A stretch of DNA of 64,000 bases, taken from assembly GCF_026262505.1 (NCBI RefSeq), contig NC_067203.1, forward strand, positions 20,503,411-20,567,410. The letters run 5' to 3'. The notes under the pieces were generated by a model, which was not told where the DNA came from, searched no databases, and saw only the letters and a program-made list of their open reading frames with translations. This DNA comes from Trichomonas vaginalis G3. Its lineage: Eukaryota; Parabasalia; Trichomonadida; Trichomonadidae. The translations under genes and the position numbers were made by a program. Every line of letters starts with the position of its first letter. Positions within the stretch are counted from its first letter, which is position 1. Positions 1 to 10,143 of this stretch are shown here, piece by piece.

Positions 1-483
1 ATATTTGTTCGTCTTTATTTGGATTATTTTCGTAGATTTGAAATGACACTTGTGAATTTTGTTTGTCATATACAATTCTCACATAAAGTGTGCTCTCGGT
101 ATTTGCATATTCATCAGCATATTTTGCATAACATGAATTTATTTTATCTTCTATATTTTTTAACGCAGTCTGTAGAGAAGATGAAAGGTCAACTTGTATT
201 AGCTCAATTTCTTCCCAATTTTTCGTTTCCCTTCAGATATATAATCTATATGAAACCTTACAATAAATGGAAAACTTTTATCTTCTACAGACACAAACTT
301 CATTCTACGAAAGCCAATAGCTTTTGTGACAGATGGGTCTCTTAACCATCTTAATGGGTAGTCAAAACGATAGCCTTCATGCTTTACGGTATCTGTCTCA
401 AACTTTTGACCGACATTAGTAAAAAGTTCATCTAATGGTTTAGTTGTAGCAACTCTTGAATTTTCTTTTTCTATTGGAAGCAT
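1..483 (-). pseudogene. Polinton protein of unknown function next to the fibre gene (partial at window edge)
   Basis: Minus-strand gene that starts at 483 and runs off the left edge. It is divergent from the fibre gene, with an 18-bp gap between the two start codons. The first 60 or so residues (PLDELFTNVGQKF, YRFDYPLRWLRDPS) are nearly the same as the 282-aa protein of copy B; after that the two diverge strongly although still alignable. A more distant paralogue lies at 7086-7945. Function unknown. A virion surface role is possible from its pairing with the fibre gene, but that is inference. Confidence 0.75.
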
Positions 484-501
484 ATTTTATCTATAATAAA
501 A

Positions 502-2631
502 ATGTCAAATGAAACAGCGTCTATGAGAGAAATACAACACAACCGACAACTCATTATGCAAGCTCTAAATAAGAACACAACAAACTTTTCAAACTATTCT
601 AAGATATCTGAGTCATTGAAAGAAGGAAACTTAAAACTGACAATAAACCCTATGACAGATGAGTTTCTATTTCAAGACAATAAGAACAATACTGTCTGTA
701 TAAATCCAACAAAAGGAACTTTAAACGAGAAACCTATAAATGAACTTCTTTTGAAAACAGATGTTGACAACAAAGCTGACAAAGAATATGTAGACGATGC
801 AATAGCAAAAGAAGAAGAAAGAGCTAACAATGCTTATGCAACAAAAGAACATACTCATCCTGAACTAGCAGACAAAACATATGTTGACAATAAAATGTCA
901 AGTGAAGTGACAAGAGCTGAAAACGAATATTCTAAAAAGACTCATACACATACCATTGCAAATATTACAAACTTACAAGAAACCTTAAACAGGAAAAGTG
1001 ACGTTGGACATACACATACCATTGCAAATATTACAAACTTACAAGAAACCTTAAACAGGAAAAGTGACGTTGGACATACACATACCATTGCAAATATTAC
1101 AAACTTACAAGAAACATTAGAGACAAAAGCAAATAAGACTCATACACATTCTATATCTGATATTACAAACTTACAAGAAACCTTAAACAGGAAAAGTGAC
1201 GTTGGACATACACATACCATTGCAAATATTACAAACTTACAAGAAACATTAGAGACAAAAGCAAATAAGACTCATACACATTCTATATCTGATATTACAA
1301 ACTTACAAGAAACCTTAAACAGGAAAAGTGACGTTGGACATACACATACCATTGCAAATATTACAAACTTACAAGAAACATTAGAGACAAAAGCAAATAA
1401 GACTCATACACATTCTATATCTGATATTACAAACTTACAAGAAACATTAAACAGGAAAAGTGACGTTGGACATACACATACCATTGCAAATATTACAAAC
1501 TTACAAGAAACCTTAAACAGGAAAAGTGACGTTGGACATACACATACATCTTCTGAAATAACAGACTTAAACGTTAGCCTTGAAAAGAAAGCAGATAAAA
1601 CATATGTCAATGAAATATACCAAAGTTTGATAGGAACAAAAAATATTGAAACTATTGTTGGTGACTTTTCTGTCAATGAAGAAAATAAATATTTTAGATG
1701 GCAGTTGGTACAGTCCTTAGAAAATGGTACACGGTGTAAACTCATTCCGAAAAATAACAATGAAATGTATGTAAGCTATAAAAAGAATGGTGGTACACAA
1801 GTTAAAGTTCCATTAGACAACAACTGCTACTTAAACTTATATGGAGACGAACAAAAGAAATATTTAAGAGTTTATGAAATGACAGATATGACATTGCCTG
1901 ACCCAGCTCCAGCACCATATTATTATGACTATGGAGATGACGTCAGAACACCACATGTAGATGAACAAAAGTTAACATTATATTTAGATTATTATAGATA
2001 TAAAAGATATAATGCAATTGAAAAAACGAGAATAGTATATTATTATACAGATGACAGAAATAAATATTATAGTCAAGATTTTACCCACCCTGAAAACATA
2101 AGATTATATTATAAAAAATATTCTGACACAAACCAGAAGAAACCTGAAATAGTTGCACTATATTTTAAGTTCAAAAGAGACAATCCTATAATGTCTCATA
2201 TGTTTGATTTAATGAACCAGTAGGTTCTATTTATACATCTATGGATGTGAGAGGTCCTCAAGTAATGTTTGGTGTTGTGCATGGGAACAAATAGTCGACA
2301 GGTTTTTGTATTGTGCAAACTCTTCAAAGGAAAAGGTGGAAGTAAAACGATTTCAGGTGAAAATTTACCTGCACACAGTCACTACATAGATTTAAGTACA
2401 TCTCAAGCAGGTTGGCATAAGCATAGATATTGGGATTGGTCAGGAATGACAAAAGGTAAAGGATATGATGTTAAAGACGATGTTAAGTTTGCTATAAATT
2501 GTTACTGGAGTGACACTCAGGGAGAAGGAAACCATACACATTTCGTTTCAGGATATACGCAAACAACGGGACAAAGTAAAGAATACATGCCACCTTACAT
2601 GACAGTTTACGCATGGTATAGAAATGCTTAG
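502..2631 (+). pseudogene. Phage-type tail fibre / collar protein, repeat-expanded variant
   Basis: The N-terminal ~145 residues nearly match the fibre of copy B (repeated KADKEYV-type coiled segments). Then come nine 22-residue units of the form HTHTIANITNLQETLNRK plus one variant unit, against about three in copy B. The middle is a Tyr-rich module (roughly 1600-2220) with no counterpart in copy B. The end is the collar-like domain (ENLPAHSH, YMPPYMTVYAWYR), as in copy B and in bacteriophage tail fibres. It converges on the integrase gene, and the two stop codons overlap. Broken. HxH-bearing repeats and a collar domain are typical of trimeric phage fibres; a receptor-binding role is inferred. 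Confidence 0.8.
943..1536 (+). repeat. Nine tandem 66-bp coding repeats in the fibre gene
   Basis: Nine in-frame 66-bp units, each encoding 22 residues with an HTH motif and ITNLQETL. Two unit types, ending NRKSDVG or ETKANK, alternate in a 132-bp higher-order pattern over much of the array. Near-perfect DNA identity between units points to recent expansion by unequal exchange or slippage. Copy B has far fewer units. Confidence 0.92.
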
Positions 2632-3582
2632 TCGTCATTTTCAACTTCTTTAGCATATTCGTCAGGAGTTGTCTTATATTTGTTAGGAACTGTCTTTGAA
2701 AGTATACCTTGAACTTTGACAAGTTTGAAACGAGGTCTGGCAATAGTAGTTTTTATCTTCTGCTTGCAGTGTGTACATTTTGCCATGTTTGCCTAAAACT
2801 TCATAATATTCTTTGTATACTTTCTTCTATTTTACGAACACGAATGTGAGTACTGTCGGGTTCCCATTGTTGTCATAGTCAATAGTATTTTCATATAGGT
2901 CGCGTTTAGGTATTTCTATTTTTACTTTGTCACCTTTCTGAAGTTTGAAGCCCGGCATTCTTTCTTGTTTGTCTCTTTTGACTAAATTATTAAATATATA
3001 GTCTTTCTCTAAGTCAGGGTTGTTTTTCATTTCTTCGGGGGAGTGGTTTCCCAAACCTTTTTGTTTACGGTTATTGTAAATATTTAAAACTTGTCTCATC
3101 TTTGCCATGGAGAAGTGTCTATATTTGTCGTCATATGACATTTCATTTGCTTCACCACCTTGTGGTTGGTTTAAGTCTCTTAACATTTTTATACAACCGT
3201 CAATGACACCAAGAGCAGAATGGTTTTGGTCGACAATGAAATATTGGTTTACATTTTTGAACGCAGATAGTTTTTTAATATCATCTGATTTGAAAGAACT
3301 TTCACAGTCAGATGTCAGTTTTGTTGGATGGTATTTGTCAACGAATATTGTCAAAGCAGTTTTCACATCTAAAATATTTTTGGACCATAATGGTATGGCT
3401 TCACAGTATCTTGTGTTTGACCAACAAATATTAACCAGTATGGAGGTCCATCTGTTCTAACTCTCGGAATGTTTTCCAAGATATCCATAAACCAAGCAAT
3501 TTGGTGTTGAACTAAAGATTTTTATCATGAGTGCTTTTTTTGTTGCCTTAGAAACATAGGGGTCCTTGTTTGGATTCGTCAT
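2628..3582 (-). pseudogene. Polinton integrase (retroviral-type)
   Basis: Same protein as the integrase of copy B (45474-46433): RNase H-fold integrase core with LTSDCESSF, then a basic C-terminal domain with KLQKGDKVKIEIPKRD. It would catalyse insertion of the element and creation of the short target duplication. Convergent with the fibre gene and divergent from the amphipathic protein gene at 3599. Broken. Confidence 0.88.
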
Positions 3583-3598
3583 TTTTTTCCTATAAGAA

Positions 3599-3997
3599 AT
3601 GGGTTTTATTGGCGCATTAGCAGGAGTTGCATCAGATTTTTGCCCGCAGTGGGAACAATAGCCAGAGGTGTATTTGGAGTTGGAAGGAAGATTTTGAGTA
3701 CATTAGGTATACTTAAAGAGAAAGCACACCTATTATACAAACTGTACAGAAAGGTTGGGATGTAGCACGAGATGCAACAAATCTTATTCCAAATCCTGAA
3801 ACAAGAGGAAAAGTTCAAGGATGGATGGACAATGTAGGAGACAAGCAGGAAACTATTATAACAAAGCAAATGACTACTATAACCAAGCAGGACACTATAT
3901 GGACCAAGGTGAAAGATTCTTTAACAGAGGATATAACCATGCACAACAGTGGGTAAACAATAACCAACCTCAACCGCCTCAAACGTGGGGAATGTAA
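3599..3997 (+). pseudogene. Amphipathic Gly/Asn-rich protein, pVI-like candidate
   Basis: Counterpart of the 133-aa protein at 45055-45456: hydrophobic N-terminus, then an Asn/Tyr/Gln-rich tail ending in PQPPQTWGM. Divergent from the integrase gene with 16 bp between the starts. Broken in this copy. The comparison with adenovirus pVI-type membrane-active proteins rests on composition and layout, not on demonstrated homology. Confidence 0.6.
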
Positions 3998-4016
3998 AGT
4001 TTTTTACTGAGATGAA

Positions 4017-4168
4017 ATGAACAATACAGCATTGAGACAATAAGTTCAAGATGGATTTGTCGGCTTCCAGCAGTTACACCACGTGTTTGTCAAGTTCTTC
4101 CTATACCTCAGGAAGTTTTAGACCGACTTAAAAAACAACAACAACCAGTTGAAAACAAACCAAACTAA
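4017..4168 (+). pseudogene. Small Polinton ORF (about 50 aa)
   Basis: Counterpart of the 50-residue ORF at 44883-45035, ending KKQQQPVENKPN. It is preceded by the leader TTTTTTACTGAGATGAA, which also stands directly before the next gene at 4188. Function unknown. Broken. Confidence 0.5.
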
Positions 4169-4187
4169 AATTTTTTACTGAGATGAA

Positions 4188-4767
4188 ATGACCGAAGAAG
4201 TTGAAACGGTAGATTTGACACCACAAACAAAAAGTTCAGAACCATTGTCAAAACCCGTCAAAGAACTTACAGATGAAGAGAAAAATTCAATAATAGAAAG
4301 TGCCAGGTCTGGAATACAAACCTAACTATAAAGTCACTTTTCATAGAAATGGAACGGTAGTATCTCAAAAAAGAAACAGACTCTCACAAATAAAATATTG
4401 AAGTCTGAAGGAGCTTTTGAGACAACAGATGGAAAATTTACTTCACTGACCAACAGTTCATTATAGAACATCTCATTGACTTAGAGTCGAAATATTCTAA
4501 ACTTTACAACAAACACCAAAAAGTTGAAAGGAAAACAAAAACAAATGGCATATGATATTTATGAAGATGTTGACGACACAACTGTTCCTGCAGGTGAGGT
4601 AAAGTCAGAGAAACCGAAAAGTGACGAAAAACCGATAGAAGAAGAAAAACCAAAAACTGAAGATAAACAAAACCAAAGTTTAGTTTCCAAACTAAACCAA
4701 GTCAACCTTCATTAGCTGGTATGGTTGGCGTCAAAGACTTATGGCAGCAGGCGGTTATGTAAAGTAA
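4188..4767 (+). pseudogene. Charged Polinton protein upstream of the polymerase
   Basis: Counterpart of the 194-aa protein at 44279-44863. It is rich in Lys, Glu and Thr, with a Pro/Glu/Lys run (KSDEKPIEEEKPKTED) and a conserved last stretch near RLMAAGGYVK. It lies 27 bp before the polymerase gene on the same strand. Function unknown; a DNA- or terminal-protein-related role would be a guess from position only. Broken. Confidence 0.6.
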
Positions 4768-4794
4768 AGAAAAAATATTTTTTATTTTATAAAA

Positions 4795-6935
4795 ATGCCC
4801 CCATATAGAATGGATAGAAAGTCTGCTAGAATAAAACAGAGTTGCAAAGATATGGTTGGAGAGTTTCGAAGAAGTTTAATATAGAAGGAAGACCCATAAA
4901 AGTCTATGACAAACTGGCTGGTCTTCGCTACGAAATGGATTTGGAAACAGCACGTGCAAATTAATCCAAACAGATAGGAGGTTAGAAGAAGAACGTCTTA
5001 TGGACATGCCTTTCGATGTTAGTGAACCTCAAGTTGAAGGACACGACGGCTTTGCCAGATTCTACTGGAAACATGACGAACAATTGCATCCTTTGAGAAG
5101 GAAAAAAGGAAAAGGTGAAGACACACATGCTTCTATGGAAAGAACAAGATATGCATATGAAAAGTATCGTGAAGTTAGAAGTCAAATTACTTCTGGTCGA
5201 ACCTTTACAGTAAACTTTGACGAAGGAAAGAACAAAGAAGGCTTCATGGGTGTACTTGCTGCCATACAAGACGGAAATAAAAAGGACACAATCTCAGATT
5301 GACCATAACAGATTTGGATGGTCACATTTACTATGCACATGGCAATGAACAAACAGCCGCAAAACTTCTTGACGCTTTCAAGACTACAAGAGAGAACAAA
5401 TGGTTGACTCCGACTCAGACATTTTGAATGCAATTGAAGGAATTGCAAGTGTCAAGTTCGAATGGTACCAACTACCCTCAAGCAGTCAGACAACATGCTG
5501 GATACTTCCCGTTCATAAATAAGTCTGACATTAACTTGACAAGGTATGGAATTTACAATTCAATTGAAACAATTGTCAATGAACCTTGCATTCTTACATG
5601 TCTCAGGAACTCTGGTCTTGTTACAGATGAGAAGATGAAGTATTTGAGTCATGTGTGAAGACAAGGTACATTCTCAGAGGTCAATTGGCAAAAATTGCAC
5701 CGTTGGCAAATGTCAATATCCGAGTCAACATACCTACAGCTAAAGGTTCTTCACATGACGACTATGTTGTTGAGTTCAATTTACCATGGTTGAAGATTGT
5801 AATTGTCCACAACCACTTCATGTTGAACGAAAGTCTTACAAACCATTGTTCGGAAAAGGCAAGTGCAACATTGTCAGAGCTGTAAACATTCTTTTCGAGA
5901 AAGGTTTGTTGGAACCAATTCAGATGACAAGCTGACAGAAACTTTTGTACCAAAAGACGAAACAAACTTTTCACTGTTGCAAGACCAAAAGTTGTTCCAG
6001 ACAAAGTTCTAGTACAAAAGAAGTACACAATTCCACAAGGAGTTGGATTGTTCGGATACCAACCTGAACCAGAAGAACTTCCAATGAGGTTGCAAGAACT
6101 TCAAGATGCTATAAACAAACTTCCATTGAGACATCCAATTGACGTCAAATTGTATTGGAGAGCATCTGAGTTAGGTCAGAAGGTTTTATATGAAACAGGT
6201 TGCTTCGACGATGTTTATGAGATAACAGGAGAAGTTTCTCAGAAGATAAGAGACTCACTTGAATTTCCACAAACTGGACCAATTGGTTGCGACAAGTTCG
6301 ACTCAAACGAAAAGATATACTATGTCGACCTTAACGCTGCATACATGAGGTTTGTCCAATATATTCCGACTGGAATTCCAAACGAAGATGGTGAGTTCCC
6401 GGGAAGGAACTATACAGTTGGAAAAGTCATACAACAACTGTATGATATTAGGAAAGCTTCAAACCCCAAACTTGCAATGGCACTCAAATTGCTTATGAAT
6501 TCGACATGGGGATATTCCATTAAGAAACCTCAAGAGATGAAGAGTAAACATTATGAGAAGGTCGACAACTTTGTTGAAAGGTTTTCTCCTTTTGTTTTGA
6601 AGTACGAATTCACTCAAGGTCAAAGTGGCTTAGTAACCACATTAAAACCTATTGTCGAACATTGGTCTTACCCTCAGTTCGCAAAAGCAGTCCTTGACGA
6701 GTACAACAAATTCTTCTCCGAAGTCAAATCGAAAGTGAAGGTTTACTATGAGAACATTGACGCACTCATGACGAACGAAGAAGGATACAACAAACTCATT
6801 GAAATGGGAATGGTTGGTGAAAAGATGGGCTGTTTTAAGCTAGATAAGGTATTTTCCGAAGTTCATGTAATATCGAAAAGGAAATATTGGGGTGTTAAAG
6901 AAGATGGTGAAATAGTTAAACATTGCATGAAATAA
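4795..6935 (+). pseudogene. Protein-primed family B DNA polymerase (Polinton POLB)
   Basis: Polymerase of the protein-primed B family, which copies linear element DNA. The palm is recognisable by YYVDLNAAYM (motif A region), KLLMNSTWGYS (motif B region) and a YENIDALMT segment at the motif C position. The C-terminus (GCFKLDKVFSEVHVISKRKY) is also shared with copy B. The start is preceded by TATAAAAATG. Broken in many places, more than in copy B. Confidence 0.9.
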
Positions 6936-7085
6936 AAAATTTATTTTTAAAAAAGTGACATTTTTTAAATTTTATTTGAACTGTACGCTGAGTTTGTTGG
7001 AGAAGACCGTTGGGAAACTTGTTTGTTAGATGAGAAATATGAAATGGCATACCATTTTAAAACAATATATTTTTACATATATTAA
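6936..7085. other. Copy A-specific spacer with a possible coding remnant
   Basis: About 150 bp between the polymerase and the next gene. Copy B has nothing similar here; it carries a 78-codon gene instead. One frame of about 35 codons ends at 7084 and includes FVGEDRWETCLLDEKYEMAY, which reads like the tail of a real protein, but it has no start of its own. I do not recognise it. Confidence 0.35.
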
Positions 7086-7945
7086 ATGCTTCAGGTTGAA
7101 AAACAAAGAACAAAAGTAGCAGATACAAAACCGTTAGACTATATCTTTACAAATGCTGGTAGGACTATTTCAGATGAAGAAATTTCATCCCGAGCATACA
7201 GGTTTGACTATCCAATTCGTTGGCTTCAAAGTCCTTCAGATGCAAAGGCAATAGGATTTAGAAGAGTTTTGTTTTCAAATAGAACTAACGCATTTATGTT
7301 CGCAGTATATTTTCATGGGCAGTATAAAGGTTCTGATGGTCTAATAGACAAATTTGACGAAATGAGAATCTTTACAGTTCGTTCAGACGAAAGTCTTGAG
7401 AAAATCTAAATGACTTTCAAACTCAAATGAACAAATATTATTGGGAATTTCAAGAAAAATACGACTCTTTACTAAATGGAACATACTATCTGAAACTAGA
7501 ATATGACAAGATGAACTCCACCGTTTCATTTCAAAAGATTGAAATTAACCCTCCAAGAGATACAGAGTTTTTATTTTGGGAAGTAGACAAACGTTCTTGG
7601 GCACAATTTCTTCGGTTACTAAACCAGAACGAACCATTACCACCAGATGGTCCATTTAAATTTATACTTCCACCAGCAGATTTGACAGTTTATAGAAACG
7701 TGTTTGACCCTCAAAATGTTATGTGTCATGCAAGTTTCAGTTCAAGCAACAATAGTTTTCTATGTATTGGTAAGGACCTTTATGACTTTGCTTCTAAATT
7801 CTACGAACCACCTAGTAACAGTTTCTCTGACTTTCAAGTTTGGTTCACAACAAATGGTGTGCAACATATTATTCCATTGTACTATGACTTTTATCTCGAA
7901 TTGTCTTTCATATATAACTACGGAAAAGTGCTGAAAAAGTATTGA
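7086..7945 (+). pseudogene. Second, divergent paralogue of the fibre-neighbour protein
   Basis: Two blocks align with the 282-aa protein of copy B (47903-48751). The first is an N-terminal block with KPLDYIFTN and YRFDYPIRWLQSP, the second a C-terminal block with FDPQNVMCHASFSS and FSDFQVWFTTNG. Similarity is only moderate, so this is an older duplication. Copy A therefore has two such genes (1-483 and here) and copy B only one. Function unknown. Broken. Confidence 0.65.
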
Positions 7946-8059
7946 ATGTGAAGATATTAGAAAATAACATTTTTTCTAACATCGTAGAAAACTCATGAAA
8001 ACAATTTATTTTTGACACTTTCACAAAAAACATTAAAAAAGTGAGTTAAAATGAGATGT

Positions 8060-8434
8060 TTACTGAACTGGTTGGATGTCGCCTTCACAGGTTATGTAGA
8101 ACAGCTGACCCGAGAAGTGGAACAGTGCTCTGAAAATTTGTATAATTCGTGGAATTGGACTCTCTCTGTTTGGAAGTTGTGTCCATGGGCGCTTTGCAAA
8201 GAACTTGAGAAGAGCTTCTCTTTTGGCGTCCTTTGTGCCATCGTAGGCTGTCCCGTCTGGTATTTGAATTGGAATTCCGGTCGAAGTCTCGAGATTCAAG
8301 GCAGCCCTTCCAGAAATAGTGGTGAACTTGACCTTGGGCTTCATGACCTTGCGCAAGTAGTCTTTAACAAGCTCGTTAATTTCAATTAGGTAAATTGCCT
8401 CGTCAAATCCTTCTGGCATTCCGAGTTCTTCCAT
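8060..8434 (-). CDS. Conserved 124-aa Polinton protein
   Basis: Minus-strand gene of 124 residues beginning MEELGMPEGFDEAIYLIE and ending FYITCEGDIQPVQ. It includes KFTTISGRAALNLETSTG. The counterpart in copy B (41437-41811) is close in both halves with scattered changes in the middle. It is divergent from the Pro/Gln-rich gene across a repeat-array control region. The start at 8434 was chosen because homology begins there; the longer open frame upstream merely reads through the repeats. Looks whole. Function unknown. Confidence 0.7.
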   Translation of the reverse strand: MEELGMPEGFDEAIYLIEINELVKDYLRKVMKPKVKFTTISGRAALNLETSTGIPIQIPDGTAYDGTKDAKREALLKFFAKRPWTQLPNRESPIPRIIQIFRALFHFSGQLFYITCEGDIQPVQ

Positions 8435-8703
8435 CCGACAGGAAAAAATTTTCCGGACAAAGGGAAAAAATTTTCCATCCGACAGGAAAAGTTCTTCCTT
8501 CCGACAGGAAAAAATTTTCCAGTTGTCCGTCCGTAAACCATTCAAATTTTCGAAAATTGAGAACTTTTTGGTCGAACTTCAGAAAATGTTTTTCCTTCCG
8601 ACAGAAAAAGTTTTTCCTTCCGACAGAAAAAGTTTTTCCATCCGACAGGAAAAGTTTTTCCATCCGACAGGAAAAGTTTTTCCTTCCGACAGGACACAAA
8701 CGG
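8435..8703. promoter_or_regulatory. Divergent control region built of 22-bp repeats around a palindrome
   Basis: Between two divergent genes lie about nine copies of a 22-bp unit with core TTTTTCCTTCCGACAGGAAA, often itself a near-inverted repeat (TTTTTCC and GGAAAAA). They are arranged on both sides of a non-repeated centre that holds the 14-bp palindrome AATTTTCGAAAATT at 8545-8558. Copy B has the same design at 41125-41436 with a different unit count. The arrangement suggests multiple protein-binding sites, either a bidirectional promoter or an origin; this is inference. Confidence 0.6.
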
Positions 8704-9117
8704 ATGTCCGACGTACCACCAACCGAGTCCATTCCCAAACCAGAGGAACCTAAAGAACCACAACAGTCTCCTCAGCAACCTCAGTTCCAGCAAGTACCTC
8801 CGAATTACTACCAATTTCCACCTCAAGGTTACTACCCACCACAAGGCTTCCCGAACTACCCTCCTCAGCCTATGCCTTACTTCCCCAACCCTTGGATGTT
8901 CCAGCAAGCTCCACACCAGCAATTCCAATCTCAGTCCAAATCGAAGAGAGACCAAGAGTTCGAAGAAGGTCTGAACCGCTTACGCAAAGAGTATGCTACA
9001 GCTCCAATTGAGAGAAAGTTGTTCCCGGACCAAAAATATAATTTAGGTGAAGAGGTGAGATCTCACCTCTTTTTTCACCTGTTTTTTCACCTCGTGAATT
9101 TTCATGAATTTCCTTAA
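8704..9117 (+). CDS. Pro/Gln/Tyr-rich Polinton protein
   Basis: About 137 residues. The N-terminal two thirds is low-complexity and Pro/Gln/Tyr-rich (QQPQFQQVPPNYYQFPPQGY), followed by a charged helical stretch (SKSKRDQEFEEGLNRLRKEY) and a tail that reads into the GGTGAGATCTCACC palindrome repeat. The last 20 or so residues may therefore be repeat-derived. Counterpart at 40714-41124. Looks whole. Function unknown; the composition is that of a disordered linker or condensate-forming protein. Confidence 0.6.
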   Translation: MSDVPPTESIPKPEEPKEPQQSPQQPQFQQVPPNYYQFPPQGYYPPQGFPNYPPQPMPYFPNPWMFQQAPHQQFQSQSKSKRDQEFEEGLNRLRKEYATAPIERKLFPDQKYNLGEEVRSHLFFHLFFHLVNFHEFP

Positions 9118-9152
9118 GATAGAAAAAATAAAGTTAGTTTTATACAAAATTC

Positions 9153-9326
9153 ATGCAGGAAATTCTTGAGTTTTGGTTGAAAGAATACGGTGGAGCCAAA
9201 AGTGGCTCGACCTCAAAACAAGCATTTTATGAGCTTACTAAGGGCGTTATGAATGAATTCAAAGGTATTTACATACATCCTGACCTCGTTCATTTTGTTG
9301 CTGAATTCAGCAAAAATAATGTTTAG
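9153..9326 (+). pseudogene. 57-codon KilA-N-like gene fragment
   Basis: ORF of 57 codons starting MQEILEFWLKEYGG and ending with a KilA-N-type segment (GIYIHPDLVHFVAEFS). It lacks most of a KilA-N domain, so it is a piece rather than a full protein. Absent from copy B at this place, although its last 30 or so bases (GCTGAATTCAGC and onward) occur as loose repeats in both copies. Treated as a broken part of the Polinton. Confidence 0.5.
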
Positions 9327-9456
9327 GTGAAGAGGTGAGATCTCACCCGTTTTCTCACCTGTTTTTTCACCTCGTGAATTTTCATGAATTTCCTTAAGAT
9401 AGAAAAAATAAAGTTAGTTTTATTTTATTTATTCTTCATTTTTTTGTATAAAAGAT

Positions 9457-9989
9457 ATGATTTCAGGGATTTTTTTGACGAAGTGTAAACCTTCACTTCG
9501 TCAAAAATAACAGTTATCTAATGAAAAAGTGTCATTTTTTTGTATAAAAGATATGATTTCAGGGATTTTTTTGACGAAGTGTAAACCTTCACTTCGTCAA
9601 AAATAACAGTTATCTAATGAAAAAGTGTCATTTTTTTGTATTTTTTGTATTTGACGAGAATGTCGGGTAGATGGTTAGATCTAACCTCATTTCTAACCTC
9701 TTGAATTTTCATGAATTTTATATATTAATGTTTTCGCTAAGCCACTTTGTGCCGTCAGTCAGTCAATGAAATTTACACCAAAAATAATGTTTATGTTAAC
9801 ATGTTAGATCTAACACGTTTTCTAACCTCATTTCTAACCTCATTTCTAACCTCTTGAATTTTCATGAATTTCCTTAAGATAGAAAAAATAAAGTTAGTTT
9901 TATTTTATTTATTTTTTTTATTTTGTATAAAAGATATGATTTCAGGGATTTTTTTGACGAAGTGTAAACCTTCACTTCGTCAAAAATAA
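9457..9989 (+). repeat. Three copies of a 17-codon micro-ORF cassette
   Basis: Micro-ORFs at 9457-9510, 9553-9606 and 9936-9989, each encoding MISGIFLTKCKPSLRQK and each preceded by TTTTGTATAAAAGAT. The middle of each ORF forms a stable hairpin (TTTTTGACGAAGTG with CACTTCGTCAAAAA). The leader and first three codons (ATG ATT TCA) are the same as those of the 312-aa gene at 11030, so the cassettes look like duplicated 5' ends of that gene fused to a hairpin. Four more copies lie in copy B. Confidence 0.7.
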
Positions 9990-10128
9990 CAGTTATATAA
10001 TGAAAAAGTGTCATTTTTTTGTATTTGACGAGAATGTCGGGTAGATGGTTAGATCTAACCTCATTTCTACCCTCATTTCTACCCTCTTGAATTTTCATGA
10101 ATTTCCTTAAGATAGAAAAAATAAAGTT

Positions 10129-10143
10129 AGTTTTATTTTATTT
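10129..10143. repeat. 15-bp target duplication, left
   Basis: AGTTTTATTTTATTT directly left of the 846-bp element, repeated at 10990-11004. Copy B has this stretch once, at the matching point near 39825-39860, with no insert. Confidence 0.75.

Larger units (their letters stand above)
9040..10128. repeat. Repeat-rich control region of copy A
   Basis: Noncoding stretch made of reshuffled modules. They include a tail beginning GAATTTTCATGAATTTCC and running to ...AAAGTTAGTTTTATTTTATT; palindromes GGTGAGATCTCACC or GGTTAGATCTAACC; a leader TTTTGTATAAAAGATATG; and a hairpin GACGAAGTG/CACTTCGTC. Modules recur in variable order and number. The counterpart in copy B is 39809-40713. Confidence 0.85.
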
